Shown: positions 1-5,741 of the stretch, piece after piece | Layout of the letters: every line of letters begins with the position of its first letter | Numbering within the stretch: the first letter of the stretch is position 1 | Source: Paracoccaceae bacterium | GTDB lineage: Bacteria; Pseudomonadota; Alphaproteobacteria; Rhodobacterales; Rhodobacteraceae | Direction of reading: 5' to 3' | Length of the DNA: 9,633 bases | Assembly (NCBI GenBank): GCA_021648225.1 | Contig: JAKITE010000111.1 | Coordinates: 1-9,633 of the forward strand | Made by a program: the position numbers and the translations under genes | Notes under the pieces: generated by a model | Databases searched by the model: none | What the model saw: the letters and a program-made list of their open reading frames with translations, nothing else | What the model was told of the DNA's origin: nothing

Positions 1-165
1 CGCATCGGCACCATCCGTGCGGCCAGCTTTCATTTTCTAAATCCGTTTTTAGGGGTTGCGATTGCGGCGCTTGTTTTATCGGAATCCCTGACCTATCGGG
101 ATTTATTGGGGGTTTTGGTTATTTCGGCCGGGATTGTTGCGGTGCAAATGGGGCGGCGAAGTTGA
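1..165 (+). CDS. EamA/DMT-family transporter, C-terminal fragment
   Basis: This is the last 54 codons of a gene that begins before the window, ending at TGA 163-165. The frame is open from base 1. The visible part contains two hydrophobic segments, roughly residues 14-26 (FLNPFLGVAIAALVLSE) and 35-49 (LLGVLVISAGIVAVQ), joined by a short polar loop with the pattern SLTYRDLLG. The order 'N-P-hydrophobic helix, E-x-L, short loop, G-x-x-x-I-x-x-G-I' is the classic ending of the EamA domain in drug/metabolite transporters, which are ten-helix inner-membrane exporters or importers of small metabolites. The product ends with a short basic tail (MGRRS), as expected for a cytoplasmic C terminus. The substrate cannot be told from this piece. 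It reads in the same direction as phnD but is separated by 276 bases with regulatory sites, so it is probably a separate transcription unit. Confidence 0.75.
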   Translation, partial: RIGTIRAASFHFLNPFLGVAIAALVLSESLTYRDLLGVLVISAGIVAVQMGRRS

Positions 166-307
166 AAAACCGTGATTGGCGGCATAATGCAAGATTACCC
201 TACCGAACCGTTTGAATTTATCGCAGCCACCACCGATGACAATCCATAATCCAGTCTGGAATTCTTGGGGATTTGGCGCACCGAAATTCACGTATTGATA
301 GATTTAA

Positions 308-322
308 GGGGGGTCGTTCCCC
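308..322 (+). repeat. G-run/C-run hairpin, possible weak terminator
   Basis: Six G (308-313) and four C (319-322) can pair around a five-base TCGTT loop, giving a short 4-bp GC stem. It is followed after AGTATA by a run of five T (329-333). This could be a weak end point for transcription coming from the DMT transporter gene, but the stem is short and the T run is displaced from it, so the call is tentative. Confidence 0.25.
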
Positions 323-348
323 AGTATATTTTTGTGGATCGACGATTT

Positions 349-376
349 ATGACACTTTTTTGACAAAAACTGACAA
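349..376 (+). promoter_or_regulatory. Pho-box-like array (three TGACA half-sites)
   Basis: TGACA occurs three times, at 350-354, 361-365 and 371-375, so the steps are 11 and 10 bases, about one helical turn each. The first two fit the seven-plus-four-base layout of the Pho box read on this strand (ATGACA-like heptamers 11 bases apart), the site bound by phosphorylated PhoB in Proteobacteria. An AT-rich spacer separates the copies, as in known Pho boxes. The array ends 65 bases before the phnD start, a sensible place for an activator. It suggests that the transporter operon is induced by phosphate starvation. The repeats are seen directly; binding by PhoB is inferred. Confidence 0.6.
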
Positions 377-409
377 ATCAGTTTGCAAACCCGCCGAATT
401 TAAGCCTTA

Positions 410-437
410 CTTCCTCCACAAAAAATAGTGGAGGAAG
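410..437 (+). promoter_or_regulatory. Hairpin sequestering the phnD ribosome binding site
   Basis: CTTCCTCCAC (410-419) and GTGGAGGAAG (428-437) are perfect inverted repeats of 10 bp around an eight-base A-rich loop (420-427). The right arm contains the Shine-Dalgarno sequence GGAGG (430-434), seven bases before the ATG at 442. In the folded mRNA the whole ribosome binding site is paired. There is no T run after the stem, so it is not a normal terminator. It could restrict translation until it is melted or remodelled, or it could protect the 5' end of the mRNA. See findings. Confidence 0.6.
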
Positions 438-441
438 AAAT

Positions 442-1416
442 ATGAAACTATCAACAAAAATTCTGGGCTCGGTAACCGCCGCCCTGTTGGTCAGCACCGG
501 TGCTGCATTTGCACAAGAAGACTGTCCGCGTGGCACCTTGGACGAGCGTTATTGCGACCGTGACGGCGATTTGATCGCGGATGCGCCAACCGATCCGGCC
601 GACTGGATTAATCCCGATACGCTGGTGTTCACATATACACCGGTTGAAGATCCGGCTGTTTATGTCAGCGTTTGGGCTGACTTCCTTAATTATATGGAAG
701 AAGTTACCGGCAAAGAAGTCATCTTCTTTCCTGTTCAATCCAATGCGGCCCAGATCGAAGCCATGCGCTCCGGTCGTTTGCATATCGCTGGCTTTAACAC
801 AGGTTCCAACCCGTTGGCAGTGAACTGTGCGGGTTTCAACCCGTTCACCATTATGGCATCCTTGGATGGCGGTTTTGGGTATGAGATGGAAATCATCACA
901 TATCCGGGTTCTGGCGTTGAATCAGTTGAAGACATCCGTGGCGGCGTTCTGGCGTTTACTTCGCCAACATCCAACTCGGGCTTCAAGGCACCTTCGGCTA
1001 TCTTGGCTTCCGAATTTGACATGATCGCTGATCGTGACTTCGAACCTGCGTTCTCAGGCAAGCATGACAACTCCATCCTTGGTGTTGCCAATCAGGACTA
1101 TCCTGCTGCTTCTATCGCGAACTCTGTCTGGAGCCGCATGCTTGCACGTGGAGATGTTGAAGAAGGCCAGATCATCTCGATCTATAAATCGCAAACATTC
1201 CCGACAACCGGGTTTGGCACAGCATATAACCTTGACCCTGCATTGGCTGCTAAAATCCAAGAAGCATTCTTCACATTTGATTGGGAAGGCACTTCGCTTC
1301 AGGAAGAATTTGAGAAATCAAATGAAGGCCAATTCCTGCCAATGAACTATAAAGAGTTCTGGGAAGTTATCCGCACAATCGACACTGCAAACGGCGTTTC
1401 ATACGCTTGCGAGTAA
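442..1416 (+). CDS. phnD: Phosphonate/phosphite/phosphate ABC transporter, periplasmic binding protein PhnD
   Basis: This 324-residue protein is the substrate-binding component of a Phn-type importer. A signal peptide is clear: MKLSTK, a hydrophobic core to about residue 20, and a probable cleavage site AFA|QED after residue 24, so the mature protein is periplasmic. The body matches the PhnD family: a first-lobe FTYTPVEDPAVY stretch (63-74), the ligand-loop type motif SPTSNSG (174-180), and the SGKHDNSI...YPAASIANSVW region (205-230) typical of PhnD and related phosphite or phosphate binders. The mature N terminus carries two cysteines (28, 38) around an acidic loop with D39, D41, D43 and D47 that resembles a calcium-binding loop; C129 and C323 make four cysteines in all. 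The start is supported by GGAGG seven bases upstream, although that site is buried in a hairpin. The substrate cannot be decided from sequence alone. It is the first gene of the operon and carries its own control region. Confidence 0.9.
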   Translation: MKLSTKILGSVTAALLVSTGAAFAQEDCPRGTLDERYCDRDGDLIADAPTDPADWINPDTLVFTYTPVEDPAVYVSVWADFLNYMEEVTGKEVIFFPVQSNAAQIEAMRSGRLHIAGFNTGSNPLAVNCAGFNPFTIMASLDGGFGYEMEIITYPGSGVESVEDIRGGVLAFTSPTSNSGFKAPSAILASEFDMIADRDFEPAFSGKHDNSILGVANQDYPAASIANSVWSRMLARGDVEEGQIISIYKSQTFPTTGFGTAYNLDPALAAKIQEAFFTFDWEGTSLQEEFEKSNEGQFLPMNYKEFWEVIRTIDTANGVSYACE

Positions 1417-1432
1417 GGTCTAAGACATTTTT

Positions 1433-1465
1433 TGGCGCCCGGGGCAACGCGGGCGCCATTTCTTT
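1433..1465 (+). terminator. Intercistronic hairpin between phnD and phnC
   Basis: TGGCGCCC (1433-1440) and GGGCGCCA (1451-1458) form a perfect 8-bp, mostly GC stem. A further G-C pair can close the loop (1441 with 1450). TTTCTTT follows immediately (1459-1465). This has the form of a rho-independent terminator, yet phnC begins only 18 bases later in the same direction. The likely role is partial termination or protection of the phnD 3' end, so that more binding protein than membrane components is made, as is common in ABC importer operons. It could also be symmetrical enough to act as an RNA-processing stop. Confidence 0.65.
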
Positions 1466-1483
1466 ATCTAACGGGGATAGCAG

Positions 1484-2269
1484 ATGCTGCAATTGAACGG
1501 CTTAACAAAAGTATATAATACGGGTGACAAAGCCCTTAGCGATGTAACACTATCCATTCCAAAAGGGCAGGTTGTGGCCCTGATTGGCCCATCGGGTGCA
1601 GGCAAAAGCACCTTGATTCGTTGCATAAATCGTTTGGTAGAGCCGACATCCGGCTCCGCGGTTTTGGACGACATTAATATTACCACCCTTGGCGCGGGCG
1701 CGCTGCGTAAACAACGCCGCCGTATGGGCATGATTTTTCAGGAATACGCGCTTGTGGAGCGTCTAACGGTGATGGAAAACGTGCTGTCTGGTCGCCTTGG
1801 CTATGTTGGTTTTTGGCGCAGTTTCTTGCGTAAATTCCCGCAATCTGACGTGGATGAGGCTTATCGCCTGCTGGACCGTGTAGGTCTGTTGGCAATGGCA
1901 GACAAACGCGCTGATGAATTGTCAGGTGGCCAGCGCCAACGTGTCGGCATTTGCCGCGCGCTTATTCAAAACCCGGCGCTGCTATTGGTGGATGAACCAA
2001 CCGCATCGCTTGACCCGAAAACCTCGCGTCAAATTATGCGCCTGATTTGTGAGCTGTGCAGTGAACGCGGCTTGGCAGCAATTATCAACATTCACGACGT
2101 CGCGCTGGCGCAAATGTTTGTTGAACGTGTGATTGGCTTGGAATCAGGCAAAGTTGTGTTTGACGGCGGCCCGGATGAACTGACCTCCGAAGTATTAACC
2201 CAGATTTACGGCGAAGAAGACTGGGAAGCCACAATTGAAGCGGTGGATGACGACGAGGCCGAAACGTGA
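1484..2269 (+). CDS. phnC: Phosphonate-type ABC transporter ATP-binding protein PhnC
   Basis: This 261-residue protein is the cytoplasmic ATPase that powers the importer. All ABC landmarks are present: Walker A GPSGAGKST (35-43), Q-loop glutamine 86 in FQE, the signature LSGGQ (146-150) followed by RQR, Walker B LLLVDEP (166-172), D-loop SLDP (175-178) and the switch histidine 204. The R-R-x-M-G-M-I-F-Q-E-Y-A-L-V-x-R-L-T-V-x-E-N-V-L-x-G-R-L-G string around residues 79-106 is characteristic of PhnC. Its length is usual for the family, with a short acidic tail (EAVDDDEAET). A GGGGA motif lies upstream of the ATG. The gene starts 67 bases after phnD, beyond the intercistronic hairpin, and its stop codon overlaps the next gene's start by four bases, indicating translational coupling with phnE1. 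Confidence 0.93.
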   Translation: MLQLNGLTKVYNTGDKALSDVTLSIPKGQVVALIGPSGAGKSTLIRCINRLVEPTSGSAVLDDINITTLGAGALRKQRRRMGMIFQEYALVERLTVMENVLSGRLGYVGFWRSFLRKFPQSDVDEAYRLLDRVGLLAMADKRADELSGGQRQRVGICRALIQNPALLLVDEPTASLDPKTSRQIMRLICELCSERGLAAIINIHDVALAQMFVERVIGLESGKVVFDGGPDELTSEVLTQIYGEEDWEATIEAVDDDEAET

Positions 2270-3165
2270 CTATCGCGTTAGAAAGCCAACTCGGGACGGC
2301 TTGGAAAAAGCCGCCTTTTATCAAAAGCCGACGTATGCGTATCGGTATTTTGATCGCTGTGGTAATTTACGTATTTCTTGCAACCATCGGCACCAAAGGC
2401 GTGGCCAATTACCTTGCGGTATTTGGGTTCGTTGAGGAAGGATTCAAGTTTGGCAGGATAGACAGATATTTCACGGGCATTGACGTTAACTGGTCACGCA
2501 TTCAGCGCGGTCTTGCGCGGGGGATGCAATTTATCAATGGATTCCTGAACCCTGATTTTGTATCGCGTTGGGGCGATATTAAACAAGGCATGTATGAAAG
2601 CGTTGTAATGACAATTGCGTCCACCATTGTCGGCATCGGTATTTCGATCCCGATTGCCCTGGGTGCTGCGCGCAATATTGCGCCGCTGCCTGTTTATCTG
2701 ATCTGTCGCTTTATCATCACAATTTCGCGCGCATTGAACGAGCTGATTGTCGCGATTATTTTGGTGGCGATCCTGGGTTTTGGCCCGTTGGCCGGCTTTA
2801 TCACACTTAGCTTTGCCACGATCGGCTTTTTGGCAAAATTACTGGCGGAAGAAATAGAAGATATGAACAAAGTGCAAGCCGAAGCCATTCACGCCACTGG
2901 CGCAAGCTGGCTACAGCGGATCAATTTTGGTGTGCAACCACAGGTCATGCCTCGGTTGATTGGCCTTTCGATGTACCGACTAGACATTAATTTCCGCGAA
3001 TCTGCGGTGCTGGGTCTGGTTGGCGCAGGGGGTATCGGTGCAACGTTGAATACCGCATTTGACCGATATGAATTTGGCACTGTTGCCGCTATTCTTCTGA
3101 TTATTATTGCTACTGTAATGGTCCTTGAATATCTATCCGGAATTATCCGCGCGAGGATCAAATAA
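2266..3165 (+). CDS. phnE: Phosphonate-type ABC transporter permease PhnE (first copy)
   Basis: This 299-residue protein is an inner-membrane permease subunit. It starts at GTG 2266, which shares the GTGA overlap with the phnC stop; a start here gives the full family length. A cytoplasmic basic N terminus leads to a first membrane segment at about 27-43, a periplasmic loop, then further segments at about 112-132, 145-172, 175-192 and 272-292. The cytoplasmic coupling loop that docks on the ATPase is EAIHATGA (206-213) with the downstream Q-P-x-V-M-P (225-229 region). The PhnE hallmark, RLDINFRES...GLVGAGGIG, lies at 238-258. It would form a channel with the neighbouring second PhnE, since the two are only about family-level similar and are encoded back to back. 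The stop TAA overlaps the next ATG by one base. Confidence 0.92.
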   Translation: MTIALESQLGTAWKKPPFIKSRRMRIGILIAVVIYVFLATIGTKGVANYLAVFGFVEEGFKFGRIDRYFTGIDVNWSRIQRGLARGMQFINGFLNPDFVSRWGDIKQGMYESVVMTIASTIVGIGISIPIALGAARNIAPLPVYLICRFIITISRALNELIVAIILVAILGFGPLAGFITLSFATIGFLAKLLAEEIEDMNKVQAEAIHATGASWLQRINFGVQPQVMPRLIGLSMYRLDINFRESAVLGLVGAGGIGATLNTAFDRYEFGTVAAILLIIIATVMVLEYLSGIIRARIK

Positions 3166-3980
3166 TGCCACAAATCGAAAAAAATGGCCTTAAGGTCTGG
3201 CAAATTCGCGACCGCAACGCCCAACTGACACGCTGGGCAATGTGGTTTGTCACTGGTCTGGTATTTTACTGGTCTTGGTGGGCAATATCGGAAAACACGC
3301 TTTGGGCGCTGATGGGCAATGTTGGCGAGGTCACGGTTGACATTGCCGGACGTGCCGTGCCGCCGCGCTGGTCCTATATGGACAAGCTGTGGAAACCTAT
3401 TTGGGACACGTTGAATATCGCAACACTTGGCACGGTTATCGCGCTTTTTATTGCGGTTCCAGTAGCTTTTATGGCAGCGAGCAATACAACGCCAAACAAA
3501 TACATTGTGCGGCCGATTGCTTTGCTGATCATTGTATCCAGCCGTTCGGTCAATTCTTTGATCTGGGCATTGCTGCTGGTGTCGATTGTTGGACCGGGGG
3601 TTTTTGCCGGGCTATTGGCCATCTCCATCCGCTCAATCGGGTTCTGTGCAAAATTGCTTTATGAGGCAATTGAGGAAATCGACGAGAACCAAGTTGAAGC
3701 GATCACCGCCACAGGTGCGAAACGTTGGCAAATCATGGTTTACGGGATTGTGCCGCAAATCATGCCGGCTTTTGCCGGTATTGCGGTGTTCCGCTGGGAC
3801 ATCAATATCCGCGAAAGCACGGTATTGGGCCTTGTGGGTGCCGGCGGCATTGGTTTGCAGCTTAGCTCGTCGCTGAATACCATCGCTTGGCCGCAAGTAT
3901 CGCTTATTCTGCTGGTTATTCTGGTGGCTGTGGTGATAAGCGAATGGGTATCCGCCAAAGTGCGCGGTGCCATTATCTAA
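3165..3980 (+). CDS. phnE: Phosphonate-type ABC transporter permease PhnE (second copy)
   Basis: This 271-residue protein is the second permease subunit and is presumed to pair with the upstream PhnE. The ATG overlaps the previous stop by one base (TAATG) and has GAGGA upstream. After a basic N terminus there is a tryptophan-rich first membrane helix (about 25-43), a periplasmic stretch, and helices at about 83-105, 115-140, 142-160 and 245-262. The coupling motif EAITATGAKRW (178-188) and the PhnE signature RWDINIREST...GLVGAGGIG (210-230) are both intact, so both permeases look functional. Its N terminus and periplasmic loop differ from the first copy, so this is an old paralogue pair rather than a recent duplication. 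The following hydrolase gene starts nine bases downstream, so it probably belongs to the same transcript. Confidence 0.92.
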   Translation: MPQIEKNGLKVWQIRDRNAQLTRWAMWFVTGLVFYWSWWAISENTLWALMGNVGEVTVDIAGRAVPPRWSYMDKLWKPIWDTLNIATLGTVIALFIAVPVAFMAASNTTPNKYIVRPIALLIIVSSRSVNSLIWALLLVSIVGPGVFAGLLAISIRSIGFCAKLLYEAIEEIDENQVEAITATGAKRWQIMVYGIVPQIMPAFAGIAVFRWDINIRESTVLGLVGAGGIGLQLSSSLNTIAWPQVSLILLVILVAVVISEWVSAKVRGAII

Positions 3981-3989
3981 GCGGGTCTT

Positions 3990-4898
3990 ATGCCGGATTT
4001 CAAAATTGATACCGACTGGGCTTTTGCCCAATATGAACGGGTGCGGGATGTTTTGCCAAGCGCAGAATTTCCCGCAACCTCTGAACTGATCAACCATCTG
4101 GGCGATCTGGCAGACAGGTTTGATGTTTTCCTGCTGGATGCGTTCGGGGTGCTGAATGTGGGCGAAACCCCCATTGCTGGCGCGCCGGAACGTATTGCTG
4201 CACTACAGGCTATGGGCAAACTGGCAATCGTGATGACCAATGGTGCCAGCCTGCCTGCTAAAACCTCATTGGCGAAATACAAACGCTTCGGGTTTGATTT
4301 TACCGCGCAAACCGTGATTGCCAGCCGCGAAATATTATCGGCCAGCATTGCTGCGCAGCCCAAAATCACCTGGGGGGTGATGTCATTAAAACCCTCGCGG
4401 TTGGACCAGTTTCCAGCCCCGTTGCTGGATTTGGGAGATGACCAAACCCTTTACGACAAGGTCGGCGGGTTTATCCTGCTTGGCAGTGCTGACTGGACGG
4501 ATACGCGCCAGAATATGATGGTGGAAAGCCTGCTGAAAAATCCGCGGCCTATTCTGGTTGGCAACCCCGATATAGTTGCCCCGCGCGAAGACGGATTATC
4601 GCTGGAACCGGGCTGGTTTGCCCATGAAACGGCGCGGGCTACGGGGATAGCACCGATATTTTCCGGTAAGCCTTTTGATGCAATTTTTGCAGAGGCCCGC
4701 AGGCGCATTCCCGATACCATTCCAAACCACCGCATCGCCATGGTTGGCGATACATTACACACCGATATTCTAGGGGGCAAAGCCGCAGGGTTTGGCACGG
4801 TTCTGATTGTGGATCACGGGTTATTTGCGGGCAAGGATGTTGACAGCTATATTCAAGCCTCGGGCATTGTGCCGGATTTTATTGCACCGACTACCTGA
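3990..4898 (+). CDS. HAD-superfamily class IIA hydrolase (TIGR01459-like)
   Basis: This 302-residue cytoplasmic protein belongs to the haloacid-dehalogenase superfamily, subclass IIA (the NagD-like group). Motif I is LLDAFGVLNVG (48-58) with probable nucleophile D50; motif II is MTNGAS (82-87) with T83; motif III is GKPFDAIF (226-233) with K227; motif IV is MVGDTLHTDI (251-260) with D254 and D259. The cap region includes a GNPD stretch (191-194). The residue two after the nucleophile, usually an Asp that acts as general acid, is Phe 52; the family it most resembles commonly has an aromatic residue there. The substrate is unknown; a phosphate ester is the family norm. Position nine bases after phnE suggests a role linked to the imported phosphorus compound. 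Its ribosome binding site is weak, so coupling to phnE translation is plausible. The end overlaps the convergent cyclo-ligase gene by eight bases with no visible terminator. Confidence 0.82.
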   Translation: MPDFKIDTDWAFAQYERVRDVLPSAEFPATSELINHLGDLADRFDVFLLDAFGVLNVGETPIAGAPERIAALQAMGKLAIVMTNGASLPAKTSLAKYKRFGFDFTAQTVIASREILSASIAAQPKITWGVMSLKPSRLDQFPAPLLDLGDDQTLYDKVGGFILLGSADWTDTRQNMMVESLLKNPRPILVGNPDIVAPREDGLSLEPGWFAHETARATGIAPIFSGKPFDAIFAEARRRIPDTIPNHRIAMVGDTLHTDILGGKAAGFGTVLIVDHGLFAGKDVDSYIQASGIVPDFIAPTT

Positions 4899-5460
4899 AT
4901 ATCTGAACCCCGTTTTCGGTTACCATGCCATCAAGCGGCTGGTCGGTGGGTTCATTTGGCAGGCTGGCAGTGTGTTGAGCTGCATAGGCGTATCCCAATG
5001 CAGTCACCGGTTTTTGGCCGCGAATTTCTGCAAGGCTGCGATCATAAAATCCGCCACCATAGCCCAGACGATGGCCGTGATCATCAAAGGCAACCAAAGG
5101 GCACAACACCAGATCAGGCAGCAGCCAGTCGCCCGAAACCGGCACAGATGCCCCGAACGGGCCGGTTTCCATTGGGCAATCCGGGGTCCATTGGCGAAAC
5201 TTTAATGGCTGGCCCGGGCCGATAATTACCGGCACACACAGGCTAACGCCGCGCAGGTGTAATATTCGCATGGCATGCAAAACATCAATTTCGGTGCGAA
5301 TAGGCATGTATCCGGCAACAATTGAAAATGGTCTGGATTTCCCCCATTGCATCAAATGCGCTGCCGCAGCAATGCCAGCACCATTAGCCTGATGGGCCAG
5401 CTTGCGCCGCGCAAACCCGGCCTTTCGCGCCAGTTGTTTTTGTTCAGCTAGTTTGGTCAT
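4891..5460 (-). CDS. ygfA: 5-formyltetrahydrofolate cyclo-ligase
   Basis: This 189-residue cytoplasmic enzyme converts 5-formyltetrahydrofolate to 5,10-methenyltetrahydrofolate with ATP hydrolysis, returning the storage folate to the one-carbon pool. The family signature RLGYGGGFYDR (131-141) is intact, preceded by DLVLCPLVAFD (116-126). A basic N-terminal helix with K and R residues (ARKAGFARRK, 11-20) matches the ATP-binding part, and the YMPIRTEID segment (51-59) matches the substrate side. Length is normal. The start ATG (5460) has an AGGGA motif about six bases upstream. The gene lies directly downstream of the 6S RNA on the same strand, the arrangement widely conserved in Proteobacteria, and may be cotranscribed with it. 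It converges on the HAD gene with an eight-base overlap of coding ends. Confidence 0.93.
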   Translation of the reverse strand: MTKLAEQKQLARKAGFARRKLAHQANGAGIAAAAHLMQWGKSRPFSIVAGYMPIRTEIDVLHAMRILHLRGVSLCVPVIIGPGQPLKFRQWTPDCPMETGPFGASVPVSGDWLLPDLVLCPLVAFDDHGHRLGYGGGFYDRSLAEIRGQKPVTALGYAYAAQHTASLPNEPTDQPLDGMVTENGVQIFR

Positions 5461-5475
5461 GTATTTCCCTTAATG

Positions 5476-5640
5476 GTGGCGGGCCCATCATCGGCCGTGG
5501 AGGGATCGTATCCTTGAGAGCCTGGTGAACCAGGTGGGCACCAGATGCAATAGGCCAGAGCCAGTCACAGAGCCAGTTCCCTTTCTAAGAATTAAGGCCA
5601 CTAGGATTTGGCCTCTCACGAGAAGGTCAGCACCCGCCAC
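5476..5640 (-). ncRNA. ssrS: 6S RNA
   Basis: Read on the minus strand, the two ends GTGGCGGG (5640-5633) and CCCGCCAC (5483-5476) close a perfect 8-bp stem. It extends to 13 positions with one mismatch if flanking bases are included. The interior contains further hairpins, for example CCTGG-TTCA-CCAGG near 5530 and GGCC...GGCC near 5596-5613, around a weakly paired centre. The length of about 165 bases, the long rod-like closing stem and the position immediately upstream of the 5-formyltetrahydrofolate cyclo-ligase gene all match 6S RNA, which binds RNA polymerase holoenzyme by imitating an open promoter. A promoter fits the predicted 5' end. The sequence itself was not compared with a covariance model, so the exact ends are approximate. 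Confidence 0.85.
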
Positions 5641-5644
5641 CCTT

Positions 5645-5673
5645 AATATAGGGGTTTATTTTGTCAGGTAAAA
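5645..5673 (-). promoter_or_regulatory. Probable 6S RNA promoter
   Basis: On the minus strand TTTTAC (5673-5668) and TATATT (5650-5645) are separated by 17 bases. This places the start of transcription near 5638-5640, exactly where the terminal stem of the 6S RNA begins. The -10 box is good and the -35 box is weak. Confidence 0.5.
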
Positions 5674-5741
5674 GGGGTAGAAGTAAATTGGCTGTTAACC
5701 ATTGTGATATTTAATAAAAAACAAATTTATCCGAGGTTAAC

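Noticed and set aside
187..249. A 20-codon plus-strand frame starting ATG 187 just after the transporter gene
   Set aside because: No ribosome binding site, very short, and nothing to support translation; it could be a remnant but cannot be argued.
103..291. A 62-residue minus-strand open frame over the DMT tail and the intergenic region
   Set aside because: It overlaps a convincing transporter tail on the other strand, has no ribosome binding site and no recognisable pattern.
442..3980. A full phosphonate degradation cluster
   Set aside because: Only uptake genes are present; no C-P lyase, phosphonatase or phosphite dehydrogenase genes are in the window, so phosphonate use cannot be claimed.
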